Assembly (NCBI GenBank): GCA_963832725.1
Contig: CAWHVG010000002.1
Coordinates: forward strand, 62,001-126,000
Direction of reading: 5' to 3'
DNA: 64,000 nucleotides
DNA from: JAEZBP01 sp963832725
GTDB lineage: Bacteria; Myxococcota_A; Polyangia; Polyangiales; Sandaracinaceae
Positions 20,413-29,590 of the stretch are shown here, piece after piece. The position numbers and the translations under genes are program-made. Within the stretch, counting starts at the first letter, position 1. Each line of letters starts with the position of its first letter. The notes beneath the pieces are model-generated. The model was given only the letters and a program-made list of their open reading frames with translations, was not told the origin of the DNA and searched no databases.

Positions 20413-21966
20413 TCAGCCTCGCGCCGGCCACATCGCGATGCGCTCGCGCAAGGCGTCCAGCGCCTCGTGCTCGGGGCCGTCGGTCTGCACGACGACGTGC
20501 TCGTCCGCGGACAGCTCGGTGACCGCTTCCCACCTGGCGAGGAAGTCGTCGAAGATCTCCAGCCGGCCGTCACTGACGCTCTCGGTGTGCACCCGTTCGC
20601 GCAGGCGCGCCCGGCAGACGTCGAGGTCCGCTTTGCACTCCACGAAGAGGAAAGGCACGCCGAGCCGCTCCGCGAGCTGCTTCGCGTCCGCTCGCATGGA
20701 CGCCGAACGGAACGACGCGTCGAGGATCACGGGCCGGCCCGAGCACACCACCTGCGTCGCGTCGCGGCGCACCTCGTCGTAGACCGCGTCCGTGAAGTCC
20801 GGATCGTACGCGCCCGACCAGGAGCCCTCGAAGAGCTTCTCCGTGGAGCGCGCGCCGAGCATGTGCTTGCGGATGCGGTCGCTGTTGATCGTCGGCGCAC
20901 CCATCCTCGCGCCCAACCGGTCGGCGAGCGTGCTCTTGCCCACGCCGAGCACGCCTCCGATGGCGATCACGACCGGTGGAAGGAGCGGGCGTCGTTCGGA
21001 CGCCAACGCGAGGAGGAAATAGCGTCGCGCCTCCTCTTCCGCTCGCGCGCGCACGTCGGACGGGGCGCCTTCGTCGGAGGCCAGCATCGACGCGACCTTC
21101 CCCCGGACGTACGCGCGGTAGCTCTCGTAGAAGTCGGCCAGCGCGTAGAGCTCGAAGTCGCTGGTCTCCCGCGCGTAGGTCGCGAGCAGGCGCTCCGCGA
21201 GGTCCACTCGGCCGTGCCACGCCAAATCCATCGAGAGGAAGGCGAGGTCGGCGCACACGTCCGCGTAGCGAAAACGCTCGTTGAACTCGATGCAGTCGAT
21301 GATCCGCAGCGCGTCGCCTTCGAAGTAGACGTGCTCGAGGCGCAGGTCGCCGTGCCCGTCGCGGACCTTCCCTTCGTCGATCCGGCGGCGGAGCAGATCG
21401 GCCTTCGCGTCCAGGAAGCCGAGCTGCCAGCGCTCGATCTCGCGCGCTTGGTCCGGCGAGAGGAGCGAGTCGATGCGACCGCGCGTCTGGTCGAAGTTCT
21501 CGCGGACGTTGAGGGCGATGGCCTCGGGCCGGCCGTAGCGGCCGGTCTCTTCGTCGCAGTGCGCCTCGGCGTGGAATGCGGCGACGCGGGTGGCGATGCG
21601 ATCGATCTCGGTGATCCCGAGCGCGTTCGAGGACAGGCGGACGTCGGCCCGCTCGTCGTCCGAGAGGCGCCGCATGTGCACCGCCCAGTCGACGACCTCG
21701 CCCTCGCCGTCGATCCGGTGCCGGCCGCCCGCGTCGCGGGTGACGGTGCACACGCCCCGGTACACGTCGGGGGCCAGCCGCGCGTTGAGCCGCACTTCGG
21801 CCTCGCAGGCCGCCTTTCGCCCCGCGGGGCTCGAGAAGTCCAAGAACCCCAGCGAGACCGGCTTCTTCACTTTGTAGGCGTCGCCACCGCGCAGGAAGAC
21901 CCACGAAATGTGCGTCTCGTGCGTCTCCTCCGCCCAGCCGGCCAGGTCGGGTGCCAGGTCGCTCAC
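20413..21966 (-). CDS. APH-like phosphotransferase fused to P-loop kinase
   Basis: A 517-residue two-domain protein. The first ~310 residues resemble the aminoglycoside-phosphotransferase fold, with the catalytic loop 'VRDGHGDLRLEHVYF' and 'IIDCIEFNERFRYAD' (metal-binding Asp). The C-terminal part is an AAA/gluconokinase-like P-loop domain with Walker A 'GGVLGVGKST' (about residues 340-349), followed by 'INSDRIRK' and 'VILDASFRS'. Such fusions are annotated in many bacteria as bifunctional aminoglycoside phosphotransferase/ATP-binding proteins; the true substrate is not known. It is 35 bases upstream of the sensor kinase gene on the same strand, so they may share a transcript. The frame is intact and resistance is not implied. 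Confidence 0.85.
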   Translation of the reverse strand: MSDLAPDLAGWAEETHETHISWVFLRGGDAYKVKKPVSLGFLDFSSPAGRKAACEAEVRLNARLAPDVYRGVCTVTRDAGGRHRIDGEGEVVDWAVHMRRLSDDERADVRLSSNALGITEIDRIATRVAAFHAEAHCDEETGRYGRPEAIALNVRENFDQTRGRIDSLLSPDQAREIERWQLGFLDAKADLLRRRIDEGKVRDGHGDLRLEHVYFEGDALRIIDCIEFNERFRYADVCADLAFLSMDLAWHGRVDLAERLLATYARETSDFELYALADFYESYRAYVRGKVASMLASDEGAPSDVRARAEEEARRYFLLALASERRPLLPPVVIAIGGVLGVGKSTLADRLGARMGAPTINSDRIRKHMLGARSTEKLFEGSWSGAYDPDFTDAVYDEVRRDATQVVCSGRPVILDASFRSASMRADAKQLAERLGVPFLFVECKADLDVCRARLRERVHTESVSDGRLEIFDDFLARWEAVTELSADEHVVVQTDGPEHEALDALRERIAMWPARG

Positions 21967-22065
21967 GTACCATCAAGTGTGCACGGATCGCGCCCGAGCC
22001 ACCGACTTGCTCCGGCGCGGCGCGTGCACACCTGTGGATCGAAGGTCGGTGGAGGAGGAACCCTG

Positions 22066-22485
22066 ATGCAACGGATTCTGGTCGCGGTGGACAGCTCGGA
22101 CGAAGCCAACCGGGCCGCGCGCTTCGCGGCGCGGCTGGTCTCTCCACAAGGGGTGCTCGAGCTTCTCTACGTCTACGATGCCAGCACGGCCGCCCAGCTC
22201 GGGATGCGCGCGCTGAGCAAGGACGAGCTCGCGATGCACGGTGAGGAGGTCGCCCGCGGGAGCATCGACGGCGCGACGCGCGCGGTGGAGGGCGCCTGCA
22301 AGCTCGTTCACCACGTGGCATACGGTCATCCCGCCGACGAGATCGTGGCGCGCGCGCAGGAGACGAACGCGGACATCATCGTGCTCGGCTCGCGAGGGCT
22401 GGGGCCGGTGAAGGGCATGCTGCTCGGCAGCGTGAGCCGGAAGGTCCTCTCGCTCTCCGACCGCCCCACCATGGTCGTTCCCTGA
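22066..22485 (+). CDS. universal stress protein (UspA family)
   Basis: A 139-residue single-domain Usp. It begins 'MQRILVAVDSSDEANRAARFA', and the nucleotide-binding loop G-x2-G-x9-G-S is seen in 'GSRGLGPVKGMLLGSVS', ending 'RPTMVVP'. The ATP-binding type is therefore likely. A GGAGGAGGAA box precedes the ATG. It is divergent from the phosphotransferase gene and followed by an OmpA-like lipoprotein in the same direction, separated by about 155 bases. Proteins of this family help survival under starvation or stress; nothing more specific can be read here. Confidence 0.92.
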   Translation: MQRILVAVDSSDEANRAARFAARLVSPQGVLELLYVYDASTAAQLGMRALSKDELAMHGEEVARGSIDGATRAVEGACKLVHHVAYGHPADEIVARAQETNADIIVLGSRGLGPVKGMLLGSVSRKVLSLSDRPTMVVP

Positions 22486-22640
22486 GCGCTGCCTGCGTTC
22501 CACGGTCCCTCCGGGTTTCACGGCGCACCACGCTCGGGGCTGGTGTCGCCGCCGAAATGCGTGCAATCTCGGCCCATCACGAGGGTGGTGGGGCTCCCCT
22601 CAGCGTTGCCGCGCCGACTCGTCTGGAAGAGGAAGGACCG

Positions 22641-23162
22641 ATGATGATGGATCGTCTCGTTCGAAGCGCCGGCGCGTTGCTGCTCGGACTCGGCCTGTTC
22701 GCGTGCGGAGGTGGCTCCAGCCAGCAGGCCCCGCCGCCGCCGCCCCCGCAGCCCGCGGCGCAGCCCGCGCAGCCCGCGCAGACCGCCTGCGCCGAGCAGT
22801 GGGTGCACATGCCGCTCTTGATCAATTTCCCGACCGGTGGCTCGCAGATCGACACGCAGAACCGCGCGATCCTCCAGGAGATGGTCCGTACTGCGCAGTC
22901 CCGTCAGGACATCCGCAGCGTTCGCGTGGAGGGCCACAGCGACACCTGCGGCAACGAGCTCAACAACATGCAGCTCTCGGAGGCCCGCGCCCAGAGCGTC
23001 GCCAACGAGCTCGTCACGATGGGTGTGCCTCAGACCATGCTGCAGACCGTCGGCTACGGCTCGACGCAGCCGCGCGCCAACGAGTCGTGCACCGGTCGCC
23101 GCCAGGAGCTGAGCGAGCAGACCAACCGGCGGGTGGAGTTCAGCCTGCTCGTCTGTCGCTGA
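22641..23162 (+). CDS. OmpA-like lipoprotein (copy 1)
   Basis: A 173-residue lipoprotein. The signal sequence ends in the lipobox 'LGLFAC' (Cys about residue 21), followed by a Pro/Ala/Gln-rich linker. The OmpA C-terminal peptidoglycan-binding domain follows: 'INFPTGGSQIDTQNRAIL', 'RVEGHSDTCGNELNNMQLSEARAQSVANEL' and 'TVGYGSTQP', ending 'NRRVEFSLLVCR'. It probably links the outer membrane to peptidoglycan. Cysteines flank the domain (CAEQ..., SDTCGN, ESC, LVC), suggesting disulfides. The start at 22641 has GAGGAAGGA upstream. A close paralogue lies at 57565-58128. Confidence 0.9.
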   Translation: MMMDRLVRSAGALLLGLGLFACGGGSSQQAPPPPPPQPAAQPAQPAQTACAEQWVHMPLLINFPTGGSQIDTQNRAILQEMVRTAQSRQDIRSVRVEGHSDTCGNELNNMQLSEARAQSVANELVTMGVPQTMLQTVGYGSTQPRANESCTGRRQELSEQTNRRVEFSLLVCR

Positions 23163-23188
23163 GACGTTCGGCAACGCTCCCCGACCTC

Positions 23189-23216
23189 GGGCCGGTGTCG
23201 CGTCGCGCACCGGCCC
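23189..23216 (+). terminator. terminator after OmpA-like gene
   Basis: GGGCCGGTG (23189-23197) pairs perfectly with CACCGGCCC (23208-23216), followed by the pyrimidine-rich GTTCTCCTTTCTCG. It begins 26 bases after the stop, in the right place to end the transcript. Confidence 0.7.
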
Positions 23217-23295
23217 GTTCTCCTTTCTCGTTCTTCCTCCGAGATCCCGTGTCTGGCGCCCGGATGCGGTTAGCTCATCCTGCGGAGGTCGAGAG

Positions 23296-24141
23296 ATGGA
23301 AGCTCGGGAGCTCATGCGCCGCGAGGTGATCACGCTGCAGGAGCACGACTCGCTCGCGCTCGCATTGCAGCTGATGGGATGGAACGGCATCCGGCACTTG
23401 CCGGTCGTGCGTGACGGGCGGGTGGTCGGAATGCTCGGCGAGCGCGACGTGCTCGCGCGCTCGGATCCCGAGCACCGGCAGCAGGTCCAAGGAACCGCAG
23501 GCGAGGCCATGTCGGCGCCGGTGTACCTGGTGCCGCCGCACATGGCCGCCGAGGAGGCGGCCGCGGTGATGATCCGCGAGCGGGTGAACGCCCTTCCGGT
23601 GGTGGACGCCGGCGCGCTGGTCGGAATCCTCACCTCGACCGACCTGCTCGGCCACGCGGCGCGCTGCGAGGTGTCGCCGCCGCCTTCGAGCGAGCCGGCC
23701 GTGCGGACGTTGATGGTGCGGCGGATCGAGGCGGCGTACGCCGACGACCCGCTCGCCGACGCCGTGGCGAGGATGGTGGAGCACGGCATCCGGCACCTGC
23801 CGGTGGTCGACGGAATGATGCGGGTGGCGGGCATCGTCAGCGAGCGCGACGTGCGGCGGGCGACCGGCCGCGCGCTGCTGGAAGCGGGTGCGGAGCGCGG
23901 GGGTTACGTCCAGCGGCTGCGGGTCGGCGACGTGATGACGTCCGAGCCGCGCACGCTGCTGGCCGACGAGCCGCTCTCGGTGGCGGTGCGTGCGCTGGTC
24001 GAGGACCGCTTCGGCGCGCTCCCCGTCGTGGACGATCAGGACCGACTGATGGGCATCGTCAGCTACGTGGATCTCTTGCGCTATCTCGGCGCCCGGCTCG
24101 GCGAGGACGCGGCCCGTCGCCCCGCCGAAGCCCGCGCGTGA
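23296..24141 (+). CDS. four-CBS-domain protein
   Basis: A 281-residue protein composed only of two Bateman modules, that is four CBS domains. They begin 'MEARELMRREVITLQEHDSL', 'GEAMSAPVYLVPPHM', 'VRTLMVRRIEAAYADDPL' and 'VGDVMTSEPRTLLADEPL'. Each ends with the usual 'LPVVD..VGI(L/V)S..D' strand pair (for example 'LPVVRDGRVVGMLGERDVL', 'LPVVDDQDRLMGIVSYVDLL'). CBS pairs bind adenine nucleotides such as AMP or ATP and act as sensors, usually for a fused or partner protein. No effector domain is present here and no partner is obvious. The frame is intact. Confidence 0.9.
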   Translation: MEARELMRREVITLQEHDSLALALQLMGWNGIRHLPVVRDGRVVGMLGERDVLARSDPEHRQQVQGTAGEAMSAPVYLVPPHMAAEEAAAVMIRERVNALPVVDAGALVGILTSTDLLGHAARCEVSPPPSSEPAVRTLMVRRIEAAYADDPLADAVARMVEHGIRHLPVVDGMMRVAGIVSERDVRRATGRALLEAGAERGGYVQRLRVGDVMTSEPRTLLADEPLSVAVRALVEDRFGALPVVDDQDRLMGIVSYVDLLRYLGARLGEDAARRPAEARA

Positions 24142-24184
24142 TCGTCGCTCGGACCTTCGGACGAGCGGCGGCTCCCACCACACC

Positions 24185-24224
24185 GCGCGACCCGCGCTGC
24201 GCCTCGACGCAGGACGGGTCGCGC
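24185..24224. terminator. nested hairpin between convergent genes
   Basis: GCGCGACCCG (24185-24194) pairs with CGGGTCGCGC (24215-24224), and inside the loop CTGCG pairs with CGCAG. It lies between the stops of the CBS protein and the DsbA-like protein. It lacks a T-run, so it may end transcription in either direction or only stabilise 3' ends. Confidence 0.5.
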
Positions 24225-24229
24225 ATGCC

Positions 24230-26288
24230 TCAATGGTGGTCGGTCTCGGCGAGGGCGCGGTCGATGGCGGCGGCGATGTCCTCGTAGGGCTGGGCGCCCT
24301 GCAAGAGGCGCCCGTTGATGAAGAAGCTGGGCGTGCCGATGCGGGCGCCGGCGTCCCGCACGGCCTCGATGTCCGCCTCGACCGCCGCCCGGTGGCGGTG
24401 GTCACGCATCGCCGCTCGAACGCGCCGCGCGTCGACACCTCGAACCTGTCCGGCGAGCTCGACGATCCGATCCTCCGAGAGGTCCCGCTGGTGGTCGAAG
24501 AGCAGATCGTGAAAGGCCCAGAAGCCCCGGTCGCCTGCCTGTCGGAAGACCTCGCGCGCCGCCTCGGCGGCCGGCATCGCGTTCTGGTGGAAGGGGAGAG
24601 GGTAGTCGCGCCACACGAGCCGGATGCGGCGGCCGTAGTGCTGTACGAGGTCGTCGACCGTGGAGCGCACCCGCTGGCAGAAGGGGCACTGGAAGTCCGA
24701 GAAGAGCTGCACCGTGACCGGGGCGTTCGGCGCGCCGCGGGAGGGCGCGCGCCGGGGGACCTCGATCGCGTAGATGCGGTCCTCCTCCGGCGCCGCGCGA
24801 TCCGGATCCGGGCCGTCGTCGATGATCTGCGGGGTCACCGCCCCGTCCTCGATCAACGCCTCGTAGAGCCGCGCGCGCGGGGTCCCGGCCTGCAGCGCGG
24901 CGCGGGCCCGGGCGAGCCCGTCGTCCACCGCGGTCACGAAGCTCTCGAGCGGCTGCGCGCCGCGAACGTTGCGGCCGTTGATGAAGAACGCCGGCGTGCC
25001 GGAGGCGCCTCGCGCTTGCGCGAGCTGTTGGTCTGCCTGGATGGCGTCGCGATGGCGGTGATCGTCGAGCGCCCGCTCGACCTCCGACGCGTTGGCGCCG
25101 ACGCGCGTCGCCAGCTGGAGGAGGGTCGCGCGATCCAGGCTCCGCTGGTTCTCGAAGAGAAGCACGGCGTAGGCGAAGAACCCTCGTGATCCGAGCTGGT
25201 CGTAGACCTCTTCGGCCGCTTCCGCGGCGGGCATCGCGTTCTGGTGGAAGGGCAGCGGGTTGTGCCTGAACACGATGCGCACGTCGTTGCCGTAGCGCTG
25301 GCGAAGCTCCTCCAGCGTCGGCTGCACTCGTGAGCAGAAGGGGCACTGGAAGTCCGAGATTCTCGACGATCGTCACGAGCGCGTCGTCGGGCCCGAGCGA
25401 TGGCCGTCCGGCGACGGGAATCGCGTAGATGGTGTCCGGATCCGGTCGTCGCGAAGGTCGGCGGGCCCGCGCCCGATGCTCCGGCTCCGGCGCGGGCGCG
25501 TCGCTCGCTCGCTCCATGACGAGCGCGTAGAGCTGACCTCGGGGGGCGCCCAGGCGCACCATCCGCCTCGCGAGCGCGATCTCGTCGGTCACGATCTCGT
25601 CGAACGCCTCGTAGGGCTGCGCGCCCATGATGATGCGACCGTTGATGAAGAAGGCGGGCGTGCCCCGCGCGCCGGCGTGGGCGGCCGCCTCGGCGTCTGC
25701 GTCGATCCCCGCTCGTTGCCGCCCTTCCTCCATCGCGGCGGAGACGGCGCTCACATCCGCTCCGATCGACGCGGCGTAGCGCCGGAGATCCTCGCGCGAG
25801 AGCGCCCGCTGGTTCTCGAAGAGGAGGTCGTGATAGCGCCAGAACATGGCGTCTCCGCCCTGGCGATACACCTCCATCGCCGCTTCTGCCGCGTCCATGG
25901 CGTGGTCGTGAAAGGGGAGCGGGTGATTGCGAAAGACGATGCGCACTTCGTCCGGATGCTCACGGAGAATGCGAGCGATCGTCGGCTCGACGCGCGCGCA
26001 GAAGGGGCATTGGTAGTCGGAGAACATCACGATCGTTGCGAGAGGCTCGGCGGCGCCGCGCACGGGCGCGTTCTCGATGCCGATCCTGGCCCGCTCGTGG
26101 GACGCTTCCTCCAGAGCGGAGTCGACCGCCGCCGCGATCGCTCGGCGCTTGCGAGCCTCCTCTCGGAGCTCGGCTTCGACCTCGCCGCGGATTTGGGCCC
26201 GCAACGCGGCTTCATCCGCCGGAGAATGGTCCGCGCCGCCGCACGCGGTGGCGAGGGAGAGGATCAGCAGGGTCGCAGCGCGTCGCAT
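24230..26288 (-). CDS. lipoprotein with three DsbA-like thioredoxin domains (one frameshift)
   Basis: The protein starts with a lipoprotein signal ('MRRAATLLILSLATAC', lipobox Cys ~16) and a charged coiled region. Three successive DsbA-type thioredoxin domains (thioredoxin_4 family) follow. Each has a CPFC active site ('SDYQCPFCARVEP', 'SDFQCPFCSRVQP', 'SDFQCPFCQRVRS'), the 'RIVFRNHPLPFH' type strand, and the cis-Pro loop 'GTPAFFINGR' or 'GTPSFFINGR'. The frame changes near 25354 through one extra base just before the second CPFC. After repair the protein is ~685 residues. All three active sites look intact, so it should be an envelope thiol-disulfide or thiol-protecting protein. Three fused domains are unusual; most relatives have one. 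Confidence 0.88.
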
Positions 26289-26538
26289 CTCGGGAGAATA
26301 CGATCCTTTTGCGAAGTCGTGCCCTCGGCGCCCGCGATGCAATCGCTGCCGCCGTGCGCTCGATCACGCCGGTGTCGGGCAGAGTGGCTCGCGCTCCGCG
26401 ATAGGCATCCCGCCGCGCCGCGCCACAATCAATGAGCGCGAATCGTGATCCGACAATTGCGCCATGCCGGGCGATCGCGCTTCGGATCGAGCTGGTCTCT
26501 CGGCCCTGTCTCCCGCGCCGCCGCGGGACGCTCGAGGA

Positions 26539-27246
26539 TCACTCGAAGGCGTCTTCGAAGAAGCGAGTCATCTCGATCCAGGAGCGGCGGTCGGCGTAGG
26601 CGTCGTAGACGGTGCCGAAGTCCGGGTCGTTCGCGTTCGGGTTCGTGAACGCGTGCATCACGCGGGGGTAGGCGTGGAGCTGCCAGTCGGCGTTCACCCG
26701 CTTCATCTCCTCGGCGAACGCGCCTACGTCGGAGGGCGGCGCCATCGGGTCGTCCTGCCCGTGCTGGACCAGGATCCGCGCGTGGACCTTCTCGTCGAGC
26801 TTCTCGCCGACCTTCAGGATGCCGTGGAAGCTGACCACGCCGCGAAGCGGCAAGCCCATGCGCGCCGTCAACAGCGAGCAGAGCCCGCCGAAGCAGAACC
26901 CGATCGTGCCCATCCGCTCGGGATCCACGTCGTCCAGCGTGCGCACGGTCTGGAAGCCCGCCGCGAGCCTGCGCCGAAGAAGGGCCGGGTCGGCCAAGAG
27001 CGCGCCCATCAGGGCCTGCGCGGACGCGCGATCCGTGGCTCGTTTGCCGATGCCGTAGACGTCGATCGCCGCGCCGACGTAGCCGAGCTCGGCCAGCTTC
27101 CGCGCCTTGTCCTCCGCGAAGTCGTCCCGCCCGCTGAAGGCGTGGCAGACGAGCACGGCCGGGTGCGGCCCGGCGCCGTCCGGGTAGGCGACGAAGGCGT
27201 CGAAGGCGTCGTCGCCTTCCGTGTAGCGGACGAGCTCGGTCTTCAT
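26539..27246 (-). CDS. dienelactone hydrolase family protein
   Basis: A 235-residue alpha/beta hydrolase of the dienelactone hydrolase family. The nucleophile is Cys in 'GTIGFCFGGLCS', the acid is in 'VQHGQDDPMAP' and the His in 'RVMHAFTNP', giving the Cys-Asp-His triad of the family. 'VLVCHAFSGRDDFAED' near the N-terminus is the oxyanion region. There is no signal peptide, so it is cytoplasmic. The natural substrate is unknown; family members open lactones or cleave small esters. It stands alone, divergent from the membrane spermidine-synthase-like gene. Confidence 0.92.
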   Translation of the reverse strand: MKTELVRYTEGDDAFDAFVAYPDGAGPHPAVLVCHAFSGRDDFAEDKARKLAELGYVGAAIDVYGIGKRATDRASAQALMGALLADPALLRRRLAAGFQTVRTLDDVDPERMGTIGFCFGGLCSLLTARMGLPLRGVVSFHGILKVGEKLDEKVHARILVQHGQDDPMAPPSDVGAFAEEMKRVNADWQLHAYPRVMHAFTNPNANDPDFGTVYDAYADRRSWIEMTRFFEDAFE

Positions 27247-27314
27247 GGCGCGGACTCTACCAGACGTGCTGTGCCGGCTCGATCCGCGCTTCCATGATCC
27301 GACCTCGACGCGGT

Positions 27315-29459
27315 ATGCACTCGATGTCGATGCGGCTCGCCATCCATGCGTTGACCATCTTCGCTAGCGCCGCGCTCCTCTTCGCGGTCCAGCCGATGGC
27401 GGGCAAGGCGCTCTTGCCCTTGCTCGGCGGCGTGCCGGGCGCCTGGACGGCGTGCCTGCTCTTCTTCCAGAGCGCGCTCCTGGCCGGCTATGCCTACGTC
27501 TGGCTCGGCTCGCGCTTGATGGCGCCGCGAGCGCGGGTGGCGGTGCATCTGGCGCTCATCGCCGTGCCGATCGTTTTGCTCTCGCCCTTCGCCTCTCCCG
27601 CCGGCCCGAACGGCATCTCCCCCGCGGGCTCGCCGGCGCTCTTCGCGCTCGGCTTCTTGGCGCTCAACGTCGGCGCGTCCTTCACCCTCCTGAGCGCGAC
27701 CGGCCCGCTCCTCCAGGACTGGCTCGCGCACGCGACGCGCGAGCGACCCTACTTCCTCTACGCGGCCAGCAACGCGGGGAGCCTCGGCGCGCTCGTCGCC
27801 TACCCCTTCCTGATCGAGCCCTGGCTCGACCTCGGCCAGCAGGAGAGCGCGTTCCGCGTCGCGTACGTGGTGGTGGCGATCGGGGTGGCGGCCGCAGGCG
27901 TCTTCGTGCTCCGGGCCGGCGGATCGCGCGCGATGGAGACGGCGCCTTCCGCCGAGCGCCTCACCTGGAAGCGGCGTGCGCTCTGGGTCGGCCTCGCGTT
28001 CGTGCCGGCGATGCTCCTCGCCGGCTCGACCAGCACGCTCTCGCTCGATCTCGCGCCCGTTCCGCTGCTCTGGGTCGTGCCGCTCGCGGTCTACTTGGCC
28101 ACCTTCGTGCTCGCATTCTCCGAGCGCGTGCCCTCGCCGCCGCCGATCGTCGGTCGCGCCGCCTGCCTGGTCGCGGTGGTGCTCGTCTTCGCGACGGTCA
28201 CCCACGCCAACGAGCCGGTGTGGCTCCTGGCGAGCTTGCACGTCGCCTTCCTCGGCGCGGGGAGCTGGATCGCCCATCGAAGGCTGGCCGAGGACGCGCC
28301 CGAGCCCCGGCACGTGCCCGAGTTCTACGCCTGGATCGCGCTCGGCGGCGTCCTCGGCACGCTGGTGAGCGCCGTGCTCGCGCCGCTGGTGCTGAACGAT
28401 CTCCTCGAGTACCCGGCCGCCATCGCGCTCGCCTGCGCGACGCGGGAGCTGAGCGGCGTCGTCCGCGAGGACCGCGCGCTGAAGACGGACCTGCCGCACG
28501 TCGCCGTCGTCGCGCTCCTGATGCTCGGCACGGGCTGGCTGGCGCCGCGGCTCGGCTTGGACGACTCGCTCGTCGCGCTGGTCGCGTTCGGGCCGGCGGC
28601 CGTCTACGCCTACCGCTGGATGCCGCTCCGGCGTCGCTACACGCTCTGCCTGCTGGCGATCGTGCTCTGCGCGTCCTTCTCGCAGGAGCGGGGCGAGCGG
28701 CGGCTCACGATGCGCTCGTTCTTCGGGGTGCTGCGGGTGGTCGACGTCCCGGCGCAGAACGAGCGGATGCTGCTGCACGGGACCACGCTGCACGGGAGCC
28801 AGCGCCTCGACGAGCGCGACGAGTGTCACCCGCTCTCCTACTACCGCGCGGACAGCCCCCTCGGCTGGGCGTTCGAGGCCCACCGCGCGCGCGGCCGGGC
28901 GGGGCGGACGGTGGCGGTCGGCCTCGGGACGGGATCGCTCGCGTGCTACGCGCAGCCGGGCGAGCCGTGGCGCTTCTTCGAGATCAACCCGGACGTGGTC
29001 GAAATCGCGGAGAATCCGCGCTGGTTCACCTACCTCCGCGAGACCCCGGGCGACGTCGAGGTCACGCTGGCCGACGGCCGCCTCGGGCTGGAAGAGGAGG
29101 TCGACGGGAGCTTGTCGGTCCTCGTCCTCGACGCCTTCAACTCGGACTCGGTCCCGGTGCACCTGCTCACCCGCCAGGCGCTCCGGCTCTACCTGGACAA
29201 GCTCGAGCCGGGCGGGTGGGCGCTCCTGCACTTGTCCAACCGCGTGCTCGATCTGCCAGGCGTGCTGGCGGACGTCCTCGCCGCGGAAGGGGCGGCCGGC
29301 CGGCTCGCCGAGAGCGAGCACGCGACATGGGCGGTGGTTGCGCGGCGGCCGGAGGACCTGGCGGCGCTGGACGCCCGCTTCGCGCCCTTGCCGGAAGGCA
29401 ATCCGTCCCGCGCTTGGACCGACTCCTTCTCCAGCGTGTTCTCGGCGCTCGCGCGCTGA
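27315..29459 (+). CDS. membrane protein with C-terminal spermidine-synthase-like domain
   Basis: About 714 residues. The first ~450 contain some ten or more hydrophobic helices ('LTIFASAALLFAVQPMAGKALLPLLGG' at the start is typical of the fused MFS/spermidine synthase proteins). The C-terminal part is a Rossmann methyltransferase-like fold, with 'VAVGLGTGSLACY', 'FFEINPDVVEIAE', 'LADGRLGLEE' and 'VLVLDAFNSDSVPVHLLT'. Such proteins are common in Deltaproteobacteria. Whether they make polyamines is not shown, and residues of the true spermidine-synthase active site cannot be confirmed here. The start is uncertain among ATGs at 27294, 27315 and 27324; none has a strong ribosome-binding site. Confidence 0.88.
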   Translation: MHSMSMRLAIHALTIFASAALLFAVQPMAGKALLPLLGGVPGAWTACLLFFQSALLAGYAYVWLGSRLMAPRARVAVHLALIAVPIVLLSPFASPAGPNGISPAGSPALFALGFLALNVGASFTLLSATGPLLQDWLAHATRERPYFLYAASNAGSLGALVAYPFLIEPWLDLGQQESAFRVAYVVVAIGVAAAGVFVLRAGGSRAMETAPSAERLTWKRRALWVGLAFVPAMLLAGSTSTLSLDLAPVPLLWVVPLAVYLATFVLAFSERVPSPPPIVGRAACLVAVVLVFATVTHANEPVWLLASLHVAFLGAGSWIAHRRLAEDAPEPRHVPEFYAWIALGGVLGTLVSAVLAPLVLNDLLEYPAAIALACATRELSGVVREDRALKTDLPHVAVVALLMLGTGWLAPRLGLDDSLVALVAFGPAAVYAYRWMPLRRRYTLCLLAIVLCASFSQERGERRLTMRSFFGVLRVVDVPAQNERMLLHGTTLHGSQRLDERDECHPLSYYRADSPLGWAFEAHRARGRAGRTVAVGLGTGSLACYAQPGEPWRFFEINPDVVEIAENPRWFTYLRETPGDVEVTLADGRLGLEEEVDGSLSVLVLDAFNSDSVPVHLLTRQALRLYLDKLEPGGWALLHLSNRVLDLPGVLADVLAAEGAAGRLAESEHATWAVVARRPEDLAALDARFAPLPEGNPSRAWTDSFSSVFSALAR

Positions 29460-29590
29460 TCGATCCGCAGCGGCGGAGGATGGGACTCCGCTGGCGCTCG
29501 CGTCGCGCTCGTGCCGGCCGGCGATTCGTTGCGGGCTTGGACCGACGCTTTCTCCAGCGTGCTGCCCGCGTGCGGATCGATCAGCCGGCG
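29400..29590 (+). repeat. degenerate duplication of the gene's 3' end
   Basis: The last codons of the spermidine-synthase-like gene (around 29409-29478, 'RAWTDSFSSVFSALAR') recur in diverged form at about 29530-29590 ('RAWTDAFSSVLPA'), including the following 'gcggatcgat'. The second copy lies beyond the stop and has no gene of its own. It looks like an old tandem duplication of the gene end. Confidence 0.55.

Noticed and set aside
20413..21966. Aminoglycoside resistance gene
   Set aside because: The APH-like domain is fused to a P-loop kinase, a widespread arrangement of unknown substrate, and no other resistance genes are near.
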